A stretch of DNA of 8,164 nt from Clostridia bacterium (GCA_022360735.1 JAKSCF010000761.1:1-8164), one strand, 5' to 3'. Positions 1 through 7,660 are shown, counted from the first letter of the stretch. A program made the numbers and translations. The notes: a model not told the origin generated them from the sequence alone.

Positions 1-1
1 A

Positions 2-193
2 TTTACTAAAGCAGAAGAAAGTTTTCAAGCTGTTTTTACCAAAGAAGATGAAGCAAAGTTTCTGAATATTAAGGCAGATTCACCAAGTATGATGATTGAA
101 AGATTGACCTATGAAAGAGATAGAATTATAGAATATACGGTAGGAATTACAAGAGGAGATAAGTTTAAATACCGTGTGGTATTAGGCAAATAA
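2..193 (+). CDS. GntR/HutC-family transcriptional regulator, C-terminal end (partial, UTRA domain)
   Basis: The open frame runs in from the left edge and stops at TAA 191-193, leaving 63 residues; the N-terminal winged-helix part lies outside the window. What is visible matches the last part of a UTRA ligand-binding domain: a SFQAVF segment, then LNIKADSPSMMIERLTYERD, IIEYTVGITRGDKFKYRVVL and a short tail. The 'ERLTYERD...EYT...RGDKFKYRV.L' pattern is characteristic of HutC-subfamily GntR proteins, which bind sugar phosphates or other small effectors and usually repress neighbouring catabolic operons. Its position 69 bases upstream of agaS on the same strand makes it the likely local regulator, with an amino-sugar phosphate as the probable effector (inference). 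The DNA-binding domain cannot be examined here. Confidence 0.85.
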   Translation, partial: FTKAEESFQAVFTKEDEAKFLNIKADSPSMMIERLTYERDRIIEYTVGITRGDKFKYRVVLGK

Positions 194-197
194 ATTT

Positions 198-236
198 TTT
201 AACTCATCTGGTAATGACGACATAATGTGTTATAAA
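198..236 (+). promoter_or_regulatory. Possible promoter and operator region upstream of agaS
   Basis: This is the 69-base gap between the regulator stop and agaS. Two overlapping promoter readings exist: TTTAAC (198-203) with a 17-base spacer to CATAAT (221-226), and an extended -10, TGTTATAAA (228-236), with no good -35. An imperfect palindrome ATGACGACAT (214-223, 8 of 10 symmetric) overlaps them and could be an operator for the adjacent GntR-family protein. The -35 matches are weak, so this rests mainly on position. Confidence 0.35.
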
Positions 237-262
237 AAATATTATATAGGGAGGCAGATTAA

Positions 263-1447
263 ATGACCGCTTTTACAGCCGACAAATCAGACCAGAAACA
301 AGAAGTTGGTAAATATACAACTTTCAAAGAAATCAAGCGACAGCCTAGACTTTGGAGAGAAACCATAGGGATTATTAAGGATAAAAGAGAAGAAATAAAC
401 AGCTTTCTAAATAAGGCTCTATCAAAAGAAGGATTAAGAATTATTATAGCAGGTGCTGGGAGTTCAGCATTTGTAGGAGATAGTGTGGCTACTTATTTAG
501 ACGCAAAGCTCAAGCATAGGGTGGAGACTATTGCAACAACAGATATTGTATCTAACCCGGATGTCTATTTTAAAAGTGATGTGCCAACACTGCTTATATC
601 ATGTGCCAGATCTGGCAATAGTCCTGAAAGTGTGGCAACAGTTGAATTAGCTGAAAGTATAATTAAAGACCTGTATCAAATCTTCATAACATGTAATCCT
701 AATAGTAATTTGATGAAAAAAGCACAGATAGATGTCAATAAACTGTTATTATTGATGCCTGAAGATTCTAATGATCAAGGATTTGCTATGACAGGTAGTT
801 TCACATCAATGGTACTGGCTTCATTGCTCATTTTTGATTTAGATAATCTTGAGGAATTAGAAAAAAGAACGCTTACTATAGCTGATACAGGCGAATGGAT
901 TCTTGAGAATCATATGGATACAGTTTTTGATATTACTTATAACGATATGAATAGAGCTATATTTCTAGGATCTAATTCATTGAATGGATTAGCAGAGGAA
1001 TCAGCTTTGAAAGTGTTGGAATTAACTGGAGGATGCATTGTAACTAATTCAGATACTTCCTTGGGCTTCAGACATGGACCCAAATCAATTCTTGATGATA
1101 AAACAATCGTTTTTTCATATATCTCTAATAATAAATATACAAGACAATATGAAATAGATTTGCTTAAAGAGATAAAGAGAGAAGGTGGACATACTAAAGT
1201 TGTCGCTATTTCCAACGGCTACTATGATGAGATAAAGGAATTGGTAGATAACTATATTTATATATCAGACGAAGAGCATAAAGATCAAGAGGATGTATTC
1301 TTATTATTTAACTATCTATTATATGCACAACTTTTCGCCATTATAAAATCAGTGGAATTAGGTAAAAATCCTGATAATCCATGCCCGGAAGGTATAGTCA
1401 ATCGGGTGGTACAGGGGGTGAAAATCTATCCATACACTTATAAGTAA
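263..1447 (+). CDS. agaS: AgaS-type SIS protein: galactosamine-6-phosphate deaminase/isomerase (tagatose-6-phosphate forming)
   Basis: A 394-residue cytosolic protein with two SIS domains that aligns end to end with my recollection of E. coli AgaS (about 384 residues). Visible landmarks are GAGSSAF at 64-70, ARSGNSPES at 115-123, the segment around FAMTGSFTSM at 174-183, ESALKVLELT at 246-255, GFRHGPKS at 268-275, YTRQYEIDLL at 292-301 and the C-terminal NRVVQGV at 380-386. AgaS-family enzymes convert galactosamine-6-P to tagatose-6-P with release of ammonia. The ATG at 263 follows AGGGAGG (248-254) with 8-base spacing. It is the first complete gene of the cluster, followed by PTS genes and, further on, a deacetylase, a kinase and an aldolase that would supply its substrate and use its product. 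GlmS and NagB are different families; the full-length match makes AgaS the firm choice, while the exact substrate is inferred from context. Confidence 0.9.
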   Translation: MTAFTADKSDQKQEVGKYTTFKEIKRQPRLWRETIGIIKDKREEINSFLNKALSKEGLRIIIAGAGSSAFVGDSVATYLDAKLKHRVETIATTDIVSNPDVYFKSDVPTLLISCARSGNSPESVATVELAESIIKDLYQIFITCNPNSNLMKKAQIDVNKLLLLMPEDSNDQGFAMTGSFTSMVLASLLIFDLDNLEELEKRTLTIADTGEWILENHMDTVFDITYNDMNRAIFLGSNSLNGLAEESALKVLELTGGCIVTNSDTSLGFRHGPKSILDDKTIVFSYISNNKYTRQYEIDLLKEIKREGGHTKVVAISNGYYDEIKELVDNYIYISDEEHKDQEDVFLLFNYLLYAQLFAIIKSVELGKNPDNPCPEGIVNRVVQGVKIYPYTYK

Positions 1448-1557
1448 TATAGGTATCGATATGTGACTGTAGAGGTTTTAAAAAATGAATGTGATTGATA
1501 AAGCCGATAGCATGGATTGCTTATAGTATTTGAAAATTGGCTAAAATAGTTAGAGAC

Positions 1558-1564
1558 AAAGGAG
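1558..1564 (+). promoter_or_regulatory. Shine-Dalgarno that places the TTG start of the EIIA gene
   Basis: AAAGGAG lies 9 bases before TTG 1574. No ATG is available in frame near this point, and the EIIA domain begins directly after the TTG, so this site fixes the start. Confidence 0.7.
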
Positions 1565-1573
1565 TGAACAGAT

Positions 1574-2026
1574 TTGATAATAGATTTGCTAAGAGCTGAA
1601 AATATTAAACTAAAAGTAAACGTTAGTTTATGGAAAGAAGCCGGTAAAGTTGCAGGGAGATTATTAGTTGAAACTGGAAAAGTTGAAGCACAATATGTAG
1701 ATGCAATGTTAGCTTCTGTAGAAAAATACGGACCATATATAGTTATTGCTCCTGGAATCGCCTTGTTTCATGCTAGACCACAGGATGGTGTAAAAGATAT
1801 TTGTATGAGTCTAATAACAGTTGAGGATGGCATTAATTTTGATGCAGGTGATAAGGACCCTGTTAAGCTGGTATTTGCATTTGGAGCCATAGATAATACA
1901 AGTCACTTAAAGGCTCTATCTGACCTTATGCTGATCGTCAAAGAAGATAATATAGTTGAGAAGATTATCAATACCGACAGTAAAGAAGAAGTTTTAACCA
2001 TCATTAAAAATATATTAAGTCAATAA
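1574..2026 (+). CDS. PTS EIIA component, ascorbate/fructose-type (UlaC-like, PTS_EIIA_2 fold)
   Basis: A 150-residue cytosolic phosphocarrier that accepts phosphate from HPr and passes it to the EIIB. The active-site region is PGIALFHARPQDG (60-72), with His66 as the expected phosphorylated histidine; the 'HARP' form resembles UlaC/SgaA better than the 'PHA' of mannitol EIIA. A second conserved histidine is seen at 111 in TSHLKAL. The early helices (LWKEAGKVAGRLLVETGKVEAQYVDAM) and a C-terminal helix complete a normal-length single domain. It starts with TTG preceded by a good SD. A 126-base gap separates it from agaS, which is long for this cluster and holds no clear gene. It is followed after 13 bases by a SIS gene, so the EIIA is split from its EIIB and EIIC. 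The family is secure; the sugar cannot be read from EIIA. Confidence 0.88.
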   Translation: MIIDLLRAENIKLKVNVSLWKEAGKVAGRLLVETGKVEAQYVDAMLASVEKYGPYIVIAPGIALFHARPQDGVKDICMSLITVEDGINFDAGDKDPVKLVFAFGAIDNTSHLKALSDLMLIVKEDNIVEKIINTDSKEEVLTIIKNILSQ

Positions 2027-2039
2027 AGGAGATGATTAG

Positions 2040-2774
2040 ATGCTATATAGAGACTATTTCAAAGAAATTAGAGGATTGCTGGACAAAGTTGAGGAGACTC
2101 AAGGTCAGGCAATAGAAGATTCAGCTAAACTTATAGCAGATTCAATTAAAAGTGGCGGCGTTTTACATGTTTTTGGATGTGGCCACTCACAAATGTATGC
2201 CATGGAGGTCTTCTACAGGGCAGGAGGGTTAGTACCCGTAAATGCTATACTTACGCCGGCCCTCTCTTTAGAGCCTGCAGCACCTCTTAGCACCCAGGGG
2301 GAAAGACAGGTAGGACTTGCTAAGGCAATACTGGATAATGAAAATATAAATGAAAACGATACTTTATTTATTGTATCGGTTTCTGGAAGAAATGCTGTTC
2401 CGGTGGAAATGGCAATGGAAGCAAAAGAGAGAGGGTTAAAAATAATAACACTAACATCCTATGATTTCTCTAAAAATGTTACTTCAAGACATGAGAGTGG
2501 CAAAAAGACATACGAATTAGCCGATGTTATTCTTGATAACTGCGGTATTGTGGGAGATGCAATCATGGAAATAGAAGGACTAGAACCTAAATTTGGACCT
2601 ACTTCCTCTGTTATAGGTTTTGCTATTCTGCAGTCAGTTATGGTCCAAGTAGTAGAAAACTTGGTTAAGGATGGAGTAAAGCCGCCTATTTGGGTAAGTT
2701 CTAATTTAGATAAAGGTGATGATATCAACAAAGAATACATTCAGAAATATAAAAATAGAATCGGCTGTTTATAA
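2040..2774 (+). CDS. SIS-domain protein of the COG4821/UPF0309 type, probable phosphosugar-binding enzyme of unknown reaction
   Basis: A 244-residue cytosolic protein with a single SIS fold. Visible motifs are HVFGCGHS at 43-50 (phosphosugar-binding loop), VFYRAGGLVPVNAI at 57-70, IVSVSGRNAVPVEMAMEAKE at 111-130 (second SIS loop), SRHESGKKTYELADVILDNC at 149-168, GDAIMEI at 172-178, and a C-terminal PPIWVSSNLDKGDDIN at 215-230. These match the family annotated as 'sugar isomerase domain-containing protein'. It is unlike AgaS in length and layout, so it is not a duplicate of the upstream gene. ATG 2040 follows AAAGGAG (2025-2031) with 8-base spacing, and the SD overlaps the EIIA stop, indicating tight co-translation. 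Sitting between EIIA and EIIB, it probably acts on the incoming phosphosugar or a variant of it (isomerisation, epimerisation or removal of a substituent). The reaction is not established, and I do not assign one. Confidence 0.8.
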   Translation: MLYRDYFKEIRGLLDKVEETQGQAIEDSAKLIADSIKSGGVLHVFGCGHSQMYAMEVFYRAGGLVPVNAILTPALSLEPAAPLSTQGERQVGLAKAILDNENINENDTLFIVSVSGRNAVPVEMAMEAKERGLKIITLTSYDFSKNVTSRHESGKKTYELADVILDNCGIVGDAIMEIEGLEPKFGPTSSVIGFAILQSVMVQVVENLVKDGVKPPIWVSSNLDKGDDINKEYIQKYKNRIGCL

Positions 2775-2783
2775 AAAAGGGAG
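2775..2783 (+). promoter_or_regulatory. Shine-Dalgarno that selects GTG 2793 for the EIIB gene
   Basis: AAAAGGGAG directly abuts ATG 2784 (zero spacing), which would be unusable as a start. The in-frame GTG at 2793 is 9 bases away and begins the protein at MKIVTVCGMG, the normal N-terminus for this family. Confidence 0.7.
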
Positions 2784-2792
2784 ATGATTTTA

Positions 2793-3068
2793 GTGAAAAT
2801 TGTTACGGTTTGTGGTATGGGCTTTGGGACAAGTTTAATGCTGAAAATGACAATTGAAGATATTCTAAAGCAAAATAATATTAGTGATGCTCAGGTTGAT
2901 GCATGGGACTTAGGCTCAGTGAAAGGAAGAACAGCAGACCTGTTTGTAGCATCAGAAGATATGAAGTCTAACTTTACGGATATTGAAGGCAAAATTATAT
3001 TCATAAATAATCTTACAGACGAAAAAGAGATCAAAGAAAAAGTGCTGGAAGCTGTTAAAAATATTTAA
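2793..3068 (+). CDS. PTS EIIB component, ascorbate-type (UlaB/SgaB-like)
   Basis: A 91-residue cytosolic EIIB counted from GTG 2793; an ATG three codons upstream is in frame but overlaps the ribosome binding site. The phosphorylation loop CGMGFGTS begins at Cys7, followed by SLMLKMTIEDIL, a layout typical of lactate/ascorbate-type EIIB proteins. Cys7 would receive phosphate from His66 of the EIIA and transfer it to the sugar bound in the EIIC. The rest alternates strands and helices (VDAWDLGSV, TADLFVASEDM, KIIFINNL, EIKEKVLEAVK) as expected for this small Rossmann-like domain. It lies 18 bases after the SIS gene and 70 bases before the EIIC gene, so the three PTS subunits are separate polypeptides. 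Length and motif agree with the family; nothing is truncated. Confidence 0.9.
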   Translation: MKIVTVCGMGFGTSLMLKMTIEDILKQNNISDAQVDAWDLGSVKGRTADLFVASEDMKSNFTDIEGKIIFINNLTDEKEIKEKVLEAVKNI

Positions 3069-3086
3069 TGTATTAATATAAGCCGT

Positions 3087-3115
3087 TTGTAAGATTTTTT
3101 ACAATCAACTATAAA
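3087..3115 (+). promoter_or_regulatory. Weak promoter-like pair with a dyad upstream of the EIIC gene
   Basis: TTGTAA (3087-3092) and TATAAA (3110-3115) are separated by exactly 17 bases, and TTGTAA also forms a 6-bp inverted repeat with TTACAA (3099-3104). If used, transcription would start just before the ribosome binding site (AGGAGG, 3126-3131). In AT-rich DNA this may be chance; the EIIC gene is more simply part of the upstream transcript. Confidence 0.25.
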
Positions 3116-3138
3116 AAATTTTTAGAGGAGGATGAAAA

Positions 3139-4500
3139 ATGTTACAAGTTATTATTGGTATTATTACAACACCGGCAATTATTTTGGGTTTTGTAGCACT
3201 ATTAGGTTTACTTTTACAAGGTAAGAAGTCTTCAGATGTCATCAAGGGAACCGTGAAAACAATTTTGGGACTTCTTATATTAAGTACTGGAGCAGGGGTA
3301 ATAGTAGAAAACTTACTTCCATTTAGTGGTATGTTTACGGAAGGATTTGGGCTAACTGGAGTTGTACCATTTGACGAAGCCGTTATAGGTGCTTTAATTG
3401 AAAAGGTAGCGGTAATTGCCAGAGGAACTTCATTAATACTCGCTCTAGGCTTTGTAGTCAATATTCTATTAGCAAGAATAACACCATTCAAGTATATTTT
3501 CTTGACGGGTCACATGATGTGGATAATGGCTGGTGCAATAGCATGGGCACTTTATGATTTAGGTGTTGCAGAAACACAGATTATTATATTTGGATCAATT
3601 ATACAAGGTATAGTACTTACTTTACTACCGGCTATAGCACAACCAATTATGAGAAAAATTACAGGGAATGACACGATAGCATATGGACATTTAACAACAG
3701 TTGGTGTAGTCGTTTCTGCATATGTGGGAAAACTTTTTGGAAATTCTGAAAAGAGCAGTGAAGATATGAAAGTGCCTGAAGGGTTAAATTTCTTCAAAGA
3801 TACAGCTATTTCAGTTTCGCTGGTTATGGTAATCATATACGTTATTACTGCAATATTTGCCGGACAAGAATACGTTGCAGGCGTAGCCGGAGACCAAAAT
3901 TATATAGCTTTTAGTATCTTAAAGGGACTAGGATTTGCAGCCGGAGTATTAATATTATTGCAAGGTGTTAGAATGTTCCTTGGCGAATTAGTACCGGCGT
4001 TTAGAGGAATAGCTATCAAACTCGTGCCAGGTGCAAAACCTGCGCTGGACTGTCCTGTAGTGTTTGGTTATGCGCCAACAGCACTTATGTTGGGATTCAT
4101 ATTCTCAGTAGCCGGTATGATGGTGGGAATGTTAGCATCCAGTTTGTTTGGAGGAATTATACCGCTTCCATCCATTATCGGAGGATTCTTCACCGGTGGT
4201 ACTGCAGGGATCTTTGGTAACGCAGTTGGTGGTAGAAGAGGGGCAATGGTATCAGGTTTTGTTTATGGAATATTTTTGACGATACCGGTTGCTTTGTTCT
4301 ACCCATTATTTGGATTACAAATATATGGTATTGAAGGTGTTGCATTCTTGGTTTCAGATGGTATTGCAGTACTCAGTCTCATAAAGCTATTCTTTAGTTT
4401 AGGTATTGAATTAGTAGGATTTGGTTTATTAATCCTTCTAATGATATTCTTATCCTTTAAGTTCAGAAATAAAGAAGTAAGCAATAACCAAGAAGTTTAA
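3139..4500 (+). CDS. PTS EIIC permease, ascorbate-type (UlaA-like), substrate probably not ascorbate
   Basis: A 453-residue, strongly hydrophobic inner-membrane protein with about ten or more membrane segments; UlaA of E. coli has about 465 residues. Family landmarks are KGTVKTILGLLILSTGAGVI (36-55), TGHMMW (123-128), YGHLTTVG (182-189), EDMKVPEGLNFFKD (208-221), LQGVRMFLGEL (274-284), KLVPGAKPALDCPVVFGYAPTA (294-315) and GIFGNAVGGRRGAM (357-370). From my memory of E. coli UlaA, the ligand-site histidines 135 and 194 and Asp314 correspond here to His125, His184 and Asp304, all kept. Gln139 and Gln195 appear as Ile129 and Leu185. This argues for a different sugar, with the neighbouring genes pointing to GalNAc or a related amino sugar. 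ATG 3139 follows AGGAGG with 7-base spacing. The permease would transport and phosphorylate with the EIIA and EIIB encoded upstream. Confidence 0.9.
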   Translation: MLQVIIGIITTPAIILGFVALLGLLLQGKKSSDVIKGTVKTILGLLILSTGAGVIVENLLPFSGMFTEGFGLTGVVPFDEAVIGALIEKVAVIARGTSLILALGFVVNILLARITPFKYIFLTGHMMWIMAGAIAWALYDLGVAETQIIIFGSIIQGIVLTLLPAIAQPIMRKITGNDTIAYGHLTTVGVVVSAYVGKLFGNSEKSSEDMKVPEGLNFFKDTAISVSLVMVIIYVITAIFAGQEYVAGVAGDQNYIAFSILKGLGFAAGVLILLQGVRMFLGELVPAFRGIAIKLVPGAKPALDCPVVFGYAPTALMLGFIFSVAGMMVGMLASSLFGGIIPLPSIIGGFFTGGTAGIFGNAVGGRRGAMVSGFVYGIFLTIPVALFYPLFGLQIYGIEGVAFLVSDGIAVLSLIKLFFSLGIELVGFGLLILLMIFLSFKFRNKEVSNNQEV

Positions 4501-4507
4501 ACATGAA

Positions 4508-4534
4508 ATAAGTCGCGTCTATGACGCGGCTTAT
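4508..4534 (+). terminator. GC-rich hairpin after the EIIC gene, lacking a U-tract
   Basis: A 12-bp stem, ATAAGTCGCGTC (4508-4519) with GACGCGGCTTAT (4523-4534), has one G-U pair and a 3-base loop, TAT. It begins 8 bases after the EIIC stop. The sequence that follows (CATTCAAAAC) has no run of T, so it is not a standard intrinsic terminator. It may attenuate transcription or protect the 3' end of the upstream mRNA, separating expression of transport and catabolic genes (inference). Confidence 0.5.
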
Positions 4535-4567
4535 CATTCAAAACCTGTATTTAATGAGTTAACGTAA

Positions 4568-4582
4568 GGTCATATTTTGTCC
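4568..4582 (+). promoter_or_regulatory. Candidate operator dyad upstream of nagA
   Basis: GGTCATATTTTGTCC is symmetric at 10 of its 14 flanking positions (GGnCAnA-n-TnTGnCC). It sits in the 144-base gap between the EIIC stop and the chosen nagA start, after the hairpin. Size and symmetry suit a dimeric regulator such as the adjacent GntR-family protein, but no second copy was found in the window. A weak TTGTCC (4577-4582) with TAATTA (4601-4606), 18 bases apart, could be a promoter overlapping it. Confidence 0.25.
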
Positions 4583-4644
4583 AATTGGATGCGGGGAATC
4601 TAATTAAAAAATTTAGTAAACTAACTGGAAAAAGAGAGATTTAT

Positions 4645-5805
4645 ATGAAATATGTGATTAAAGGTAAAGAAATATTCACGCCAAACAAGATTCTAAAAAA
4701 CACTAACTTGCTTATCAATAATGGGATTATTGAGGCTATAGATATAGCAGATGAAAACAATTACGAAGAAATTGATATGAGTCGATTTAGAATTTTACCT
4801 GGTCTTATTGATATCCATATACATGGCGCTAACGGTTATGATACTATGGATGCAACTTATGAGTCACTCAACGAAATTTCTAAATACCTTAGCAGCTGCG
4901 GCGTTACAGCCTTTTTAGCAACTACAGTGACAGCCCAATGGGAGAAGATTATAAATGCTGCAAAAAAAGTTGATACAGCTATTGACAAAGGTGTGGATGG
5001 TGCTGAAATCATAGGGAGTTATATAGAAGGACCTTTTATTACCGAAAAACATAAAGGGGCACATCCAAAAGAGTATATCAGAGAAATAAGCATTAAGGAT
5101 ATTGATGAATTACTATCCATATCAAAGAACATCAAGATCATAACTATAGCTCCTGAAAAGGCACATGCTGTTGAAATAATAAGGTTATTAAAAACGAAAG
5201 GCATTATAACATCTATTGGTCACACCAATGCAACTTATGATGAGACAATAGCTGCTATTGAAAGTGGCGCTAGTTTAGCAGTTCATACTTATAATGGAAT
5301 GAGAGGATTTCAGCATAGAGAACCAGGTGTGGTTGGAGCGGTATTAAATCATGACCAAATATATTCAGAAATTATTTCCGATATGGTTCATGTACATCCG
5401 GCTGCTATACAGATACTAGTAAAATGTAAAAGTAATGACAAGATATGTTTGATTACTGACTGTATGCGAGCAGGGGGATTAAAAGACGGAGACTATCAAT
5501 TAGGAGAACTTAAAGTTATTGTAAAAGATGCTATAGCCAGAATAGAAAACGGCTCATTAGCCGGGAGTACATTAAAATTAATAAATGGTATCAAAAATAT
5601 GGTTGAAAAAGTCAGTGTAGAAATGCTGGATGCAGTAAATATGGCATCTATATTACCTGCTAAAGTGATAGGCATCGACCATGAACAAGGGAGTATTGAA
5701 AGTGGAAAAAAAGCCAATTTAACCATAGTAAATGATAATTTTAATGTAATGATGACCATGGTTAAAGGCAAAGTCGTTTATAATAATCAAGACCACATTG
5801 CATAA
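4645..5805 (+). CDS. nagA: N-acetylhexosamine-6-phosphate deacetylase (NagA/AgaA family)
   Basis: A 386-residue cytosolic amidohydrolase that removes acetate from N-acetylglucosamine-6-P or N-acetylgalactosamine-6-P. Counted from ATG 4645, visible residues are the HxH metal motif in DIHIHG (56-61), Glu128 in YIEGPF, His193 in IGHTNA, His214 in VHTYNGM, HREPGVVGA at 225-233, the catalytic Asp272 in TDCM, and LAGST at 305-309. All catalytic positions are present and the length is normal. The frame also opens 20 codons upstream at TTG 4585, but that has no ribosome binding site and the extra residues do not fit the family. ATG 4645 has only a weak AGAGAG (4633-4638), implying modest translation or a leader effect. 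The agaS-kinase-aldolase neighbours favour GalNAc-6-P as the main substrate; sequence alone does not separate NagA from AgaA. Confidence 0.9.
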   Translation: MKYVIKGKEIFTPNKILKNTNLLINNGIIEAIDIADENNYEEIDMSRFRILPGLIDIHIHGANGYDTMDATYESLNEISKYLSSCGVTAFLATTVTAQWEKIINAAKKVDTAIDKGVDGAEIIGSYIEGPFITEKHKGAHPKEYIREISIKDIDELLSISKNIKIITIAPEKAHAVEIIRLLKTKGIITSIGHTNATYDETIAAIESGASLAVHTYNGMRGFQHREPGVVGAVLNHDQIYSEIISDMVHVHPAAIQILVKCKSNDKICLITDCMRAGGLKDGDYQLGELKVIVKDAIARIENGSLAGSTLKLINGIKNMVEKVSVEMLDAVNMASILPAKVIGIDHEQGSIESGKKANLTIVNDNFNVMMTMVKGKVVYNNQDHIA

Positions 5806-5832
5806 TTTAGGTATATGGTCGTAAAGTATTGA

Positions 5833-6711
<879 letters not shown>

Positions 6712-6712
6712 T

Positions 6713-6719
6713 AAAGGAG
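6713..6719 (+). promoter_or_regulatory. Shine-Dalgarno that selects TTG 6728 for the kinase
   Basis: AAAGGAG lies 8 bases before TTG 6728. The in-frame ATG at 6698 would overlap the end of the aldolase gene, has no clear SD, and would add ten residues absent from the family; from the TTG the protein begins MIATITLNPSID, as expected. Confidence 0.75.
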
Positions 6720-6727
6720 AGAGTGCT

Positions 6728-7660
6728 TTGATAGCGACAATAACACTAAATCCTTCTATCGATATAAAATATGTAGTGGATCACTTTGAGAAGAACGGAA
6801 TCTTTAGAGCTAAAGAAGTTGAAAAAACTGCCGGCGGCAAAGGGTTAAACGTTTCAAAGATAATAAAAATCTTAGGAGAACCTGTAACGGCTCTTGGGTT
6901 AATAGGCGGAAAAAATGGGGAGTTTATTGAAGAAGAAATAGAAAAAATTGGAATAGAGAATTATTTTACTAAAATAGAAGGCAATACAAGAAATTGTATA
7001 GCAATCTTAAGTAATGACAATAGTCAAACAGAGATATTAGAGAATGGGCCGGTGGTATCACAAAAAGGGCTCAGTCATTTTTATGAAAAATATGATGAGA
7101 TTTTAGAGAGAGCCACAATAATATGCGGATCGGGAAGCTTAAGTCAAAATATAGAAGACAATATCTATAAAGAATTAATTGATAAAGCAAAAGAAAAAGG
7201 CGTGATGTTTCTATTAGATACAAGTGGAATGCCATTGAAGTACGGCATTGAAGCAGCACCATTTTTAATAAAGCCCAATAAGGAGGAGTTGGCTTTTTTG
7301 ACGGGTAGAGCTTTAGAGACCGAATCTGACATTATTTATGCCATAAGGGATTTAATGAAGTCAAGGGTGCAGGTGATCGTAGTCTCTTTAGGGAGTGAAG
7401 GCGCTGTTGCAGCCTATAAAGAAACTTTATATAGAGTTAAAATTCCTAAAATAAAAACGGTCAATCCCGTAGGGTCAGGAGACGCCATGATTGGAGGATT
7501 TGCAGTAGCTTTAAATAAAGGATATAATATTGAAGATATGCTTATATATGGTACAGCATGTGGTATTTCAAATGCAAAACAAACAAAGACCGGTATCATT
7601 GATACTGATGATGTAAAGAAATTCGCCAACCAAATTATTATTGAAGAATTGTCTATATAA
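6728..7660 (+). CDS. lacC: PfkB-family sugar-phosphate kinase, tagatose-6-phosphate kinase / 1-phosphofructokinase (LacC/FruK)
   Basis: A 310-residue cytosolic kinase from TTG 6728. Visible features are the N-terminal TLNPSID (6-12), the PfkB substrate-loop signature GGKGLNVS (36-43), NPSQ-like FruK region replaced by NSQTEILENGP (98-108), LDTSG (163-167), IKPNKEEL (181-188), and the ATP-site/catalytic NPVGSGDAMIGG (246-257) with Asp252 as the expected base. LacC and FruK share these motifs and are hard to separate by eye. The gene follows the tagatose-bisphosphate aldolase by 16 bases, and the cluster has a tagatose-6-P-forming AgaS and no fructose PTS. Phosphorylation of tagatose-6-P to the 1,6-bisphosphate is therefore the best assignment. 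Some activity on fructose-1-P or fructose-6-P is possible. Confidence 0.85.
   Translation: MIATITLNPSIDIKYVVDHFEKNGIFRAKEVEKTAGGKGLNVSKIIKILGEPVTALGLIGGKNGEFIEEEIEKIGIENYFTKIEGNTRNCIAILSNDNSQTEILENGPVVSQKGLSHFYEKYDEILERATIICGSGSLSQNIEDNIYKELIDKAKEKGVMFLLDTSGMPLKYGIEAAPFLIKPNKEELAFLTGRALETESDIIYAIRDLMKSRVQVIVVSLGSEGAVAAYKETLYRVKIPKIKTVNPVGSGDAMIGGFAVALNKGYNIEDMLIYGTACGISNAKQTKTGIIDTDDVKKFANQIIIEELSI

Noticed and set aside
1485..1526. 13-codon frame starting ATGAATGTG after a GAGG between agaS and the EIIA gene
   Set aside because: Too short and with no recognisable composition; such frames are frequent by chance in AT-rich DNA.
1495..1527. Promoter-like TTGATA and TATAGT before the EIIA gene
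   Set aside because: The boxes match well individually but are 21 bases apart, outside the usual 16-19 range.
3105..3491. Long reverse-strand frame opposite the EIIC gene, and similar antisense frames elsewhere
   Set aside because: They lie opposite clear conserved genes, have low-complexity Ser/Ile-rich translations, and show no ribosome binding sites or family motifs.
1574..4500. Reading the PTS as a true ascorbate uptake system
   Set aside because: No ascorbate-6-P pathway genes are present, the neighbours form an amino-sugar/tagatose pathway, and two EIIC ligand-site glutamines appear to be missing.
4585..4644. Twenty-codon N-terminal extension of nagA from TTG 4585
   Set aside because: No ribosome binding site before it, and the extra residues precede the normal family N-terminus MKYVIKGKEI.
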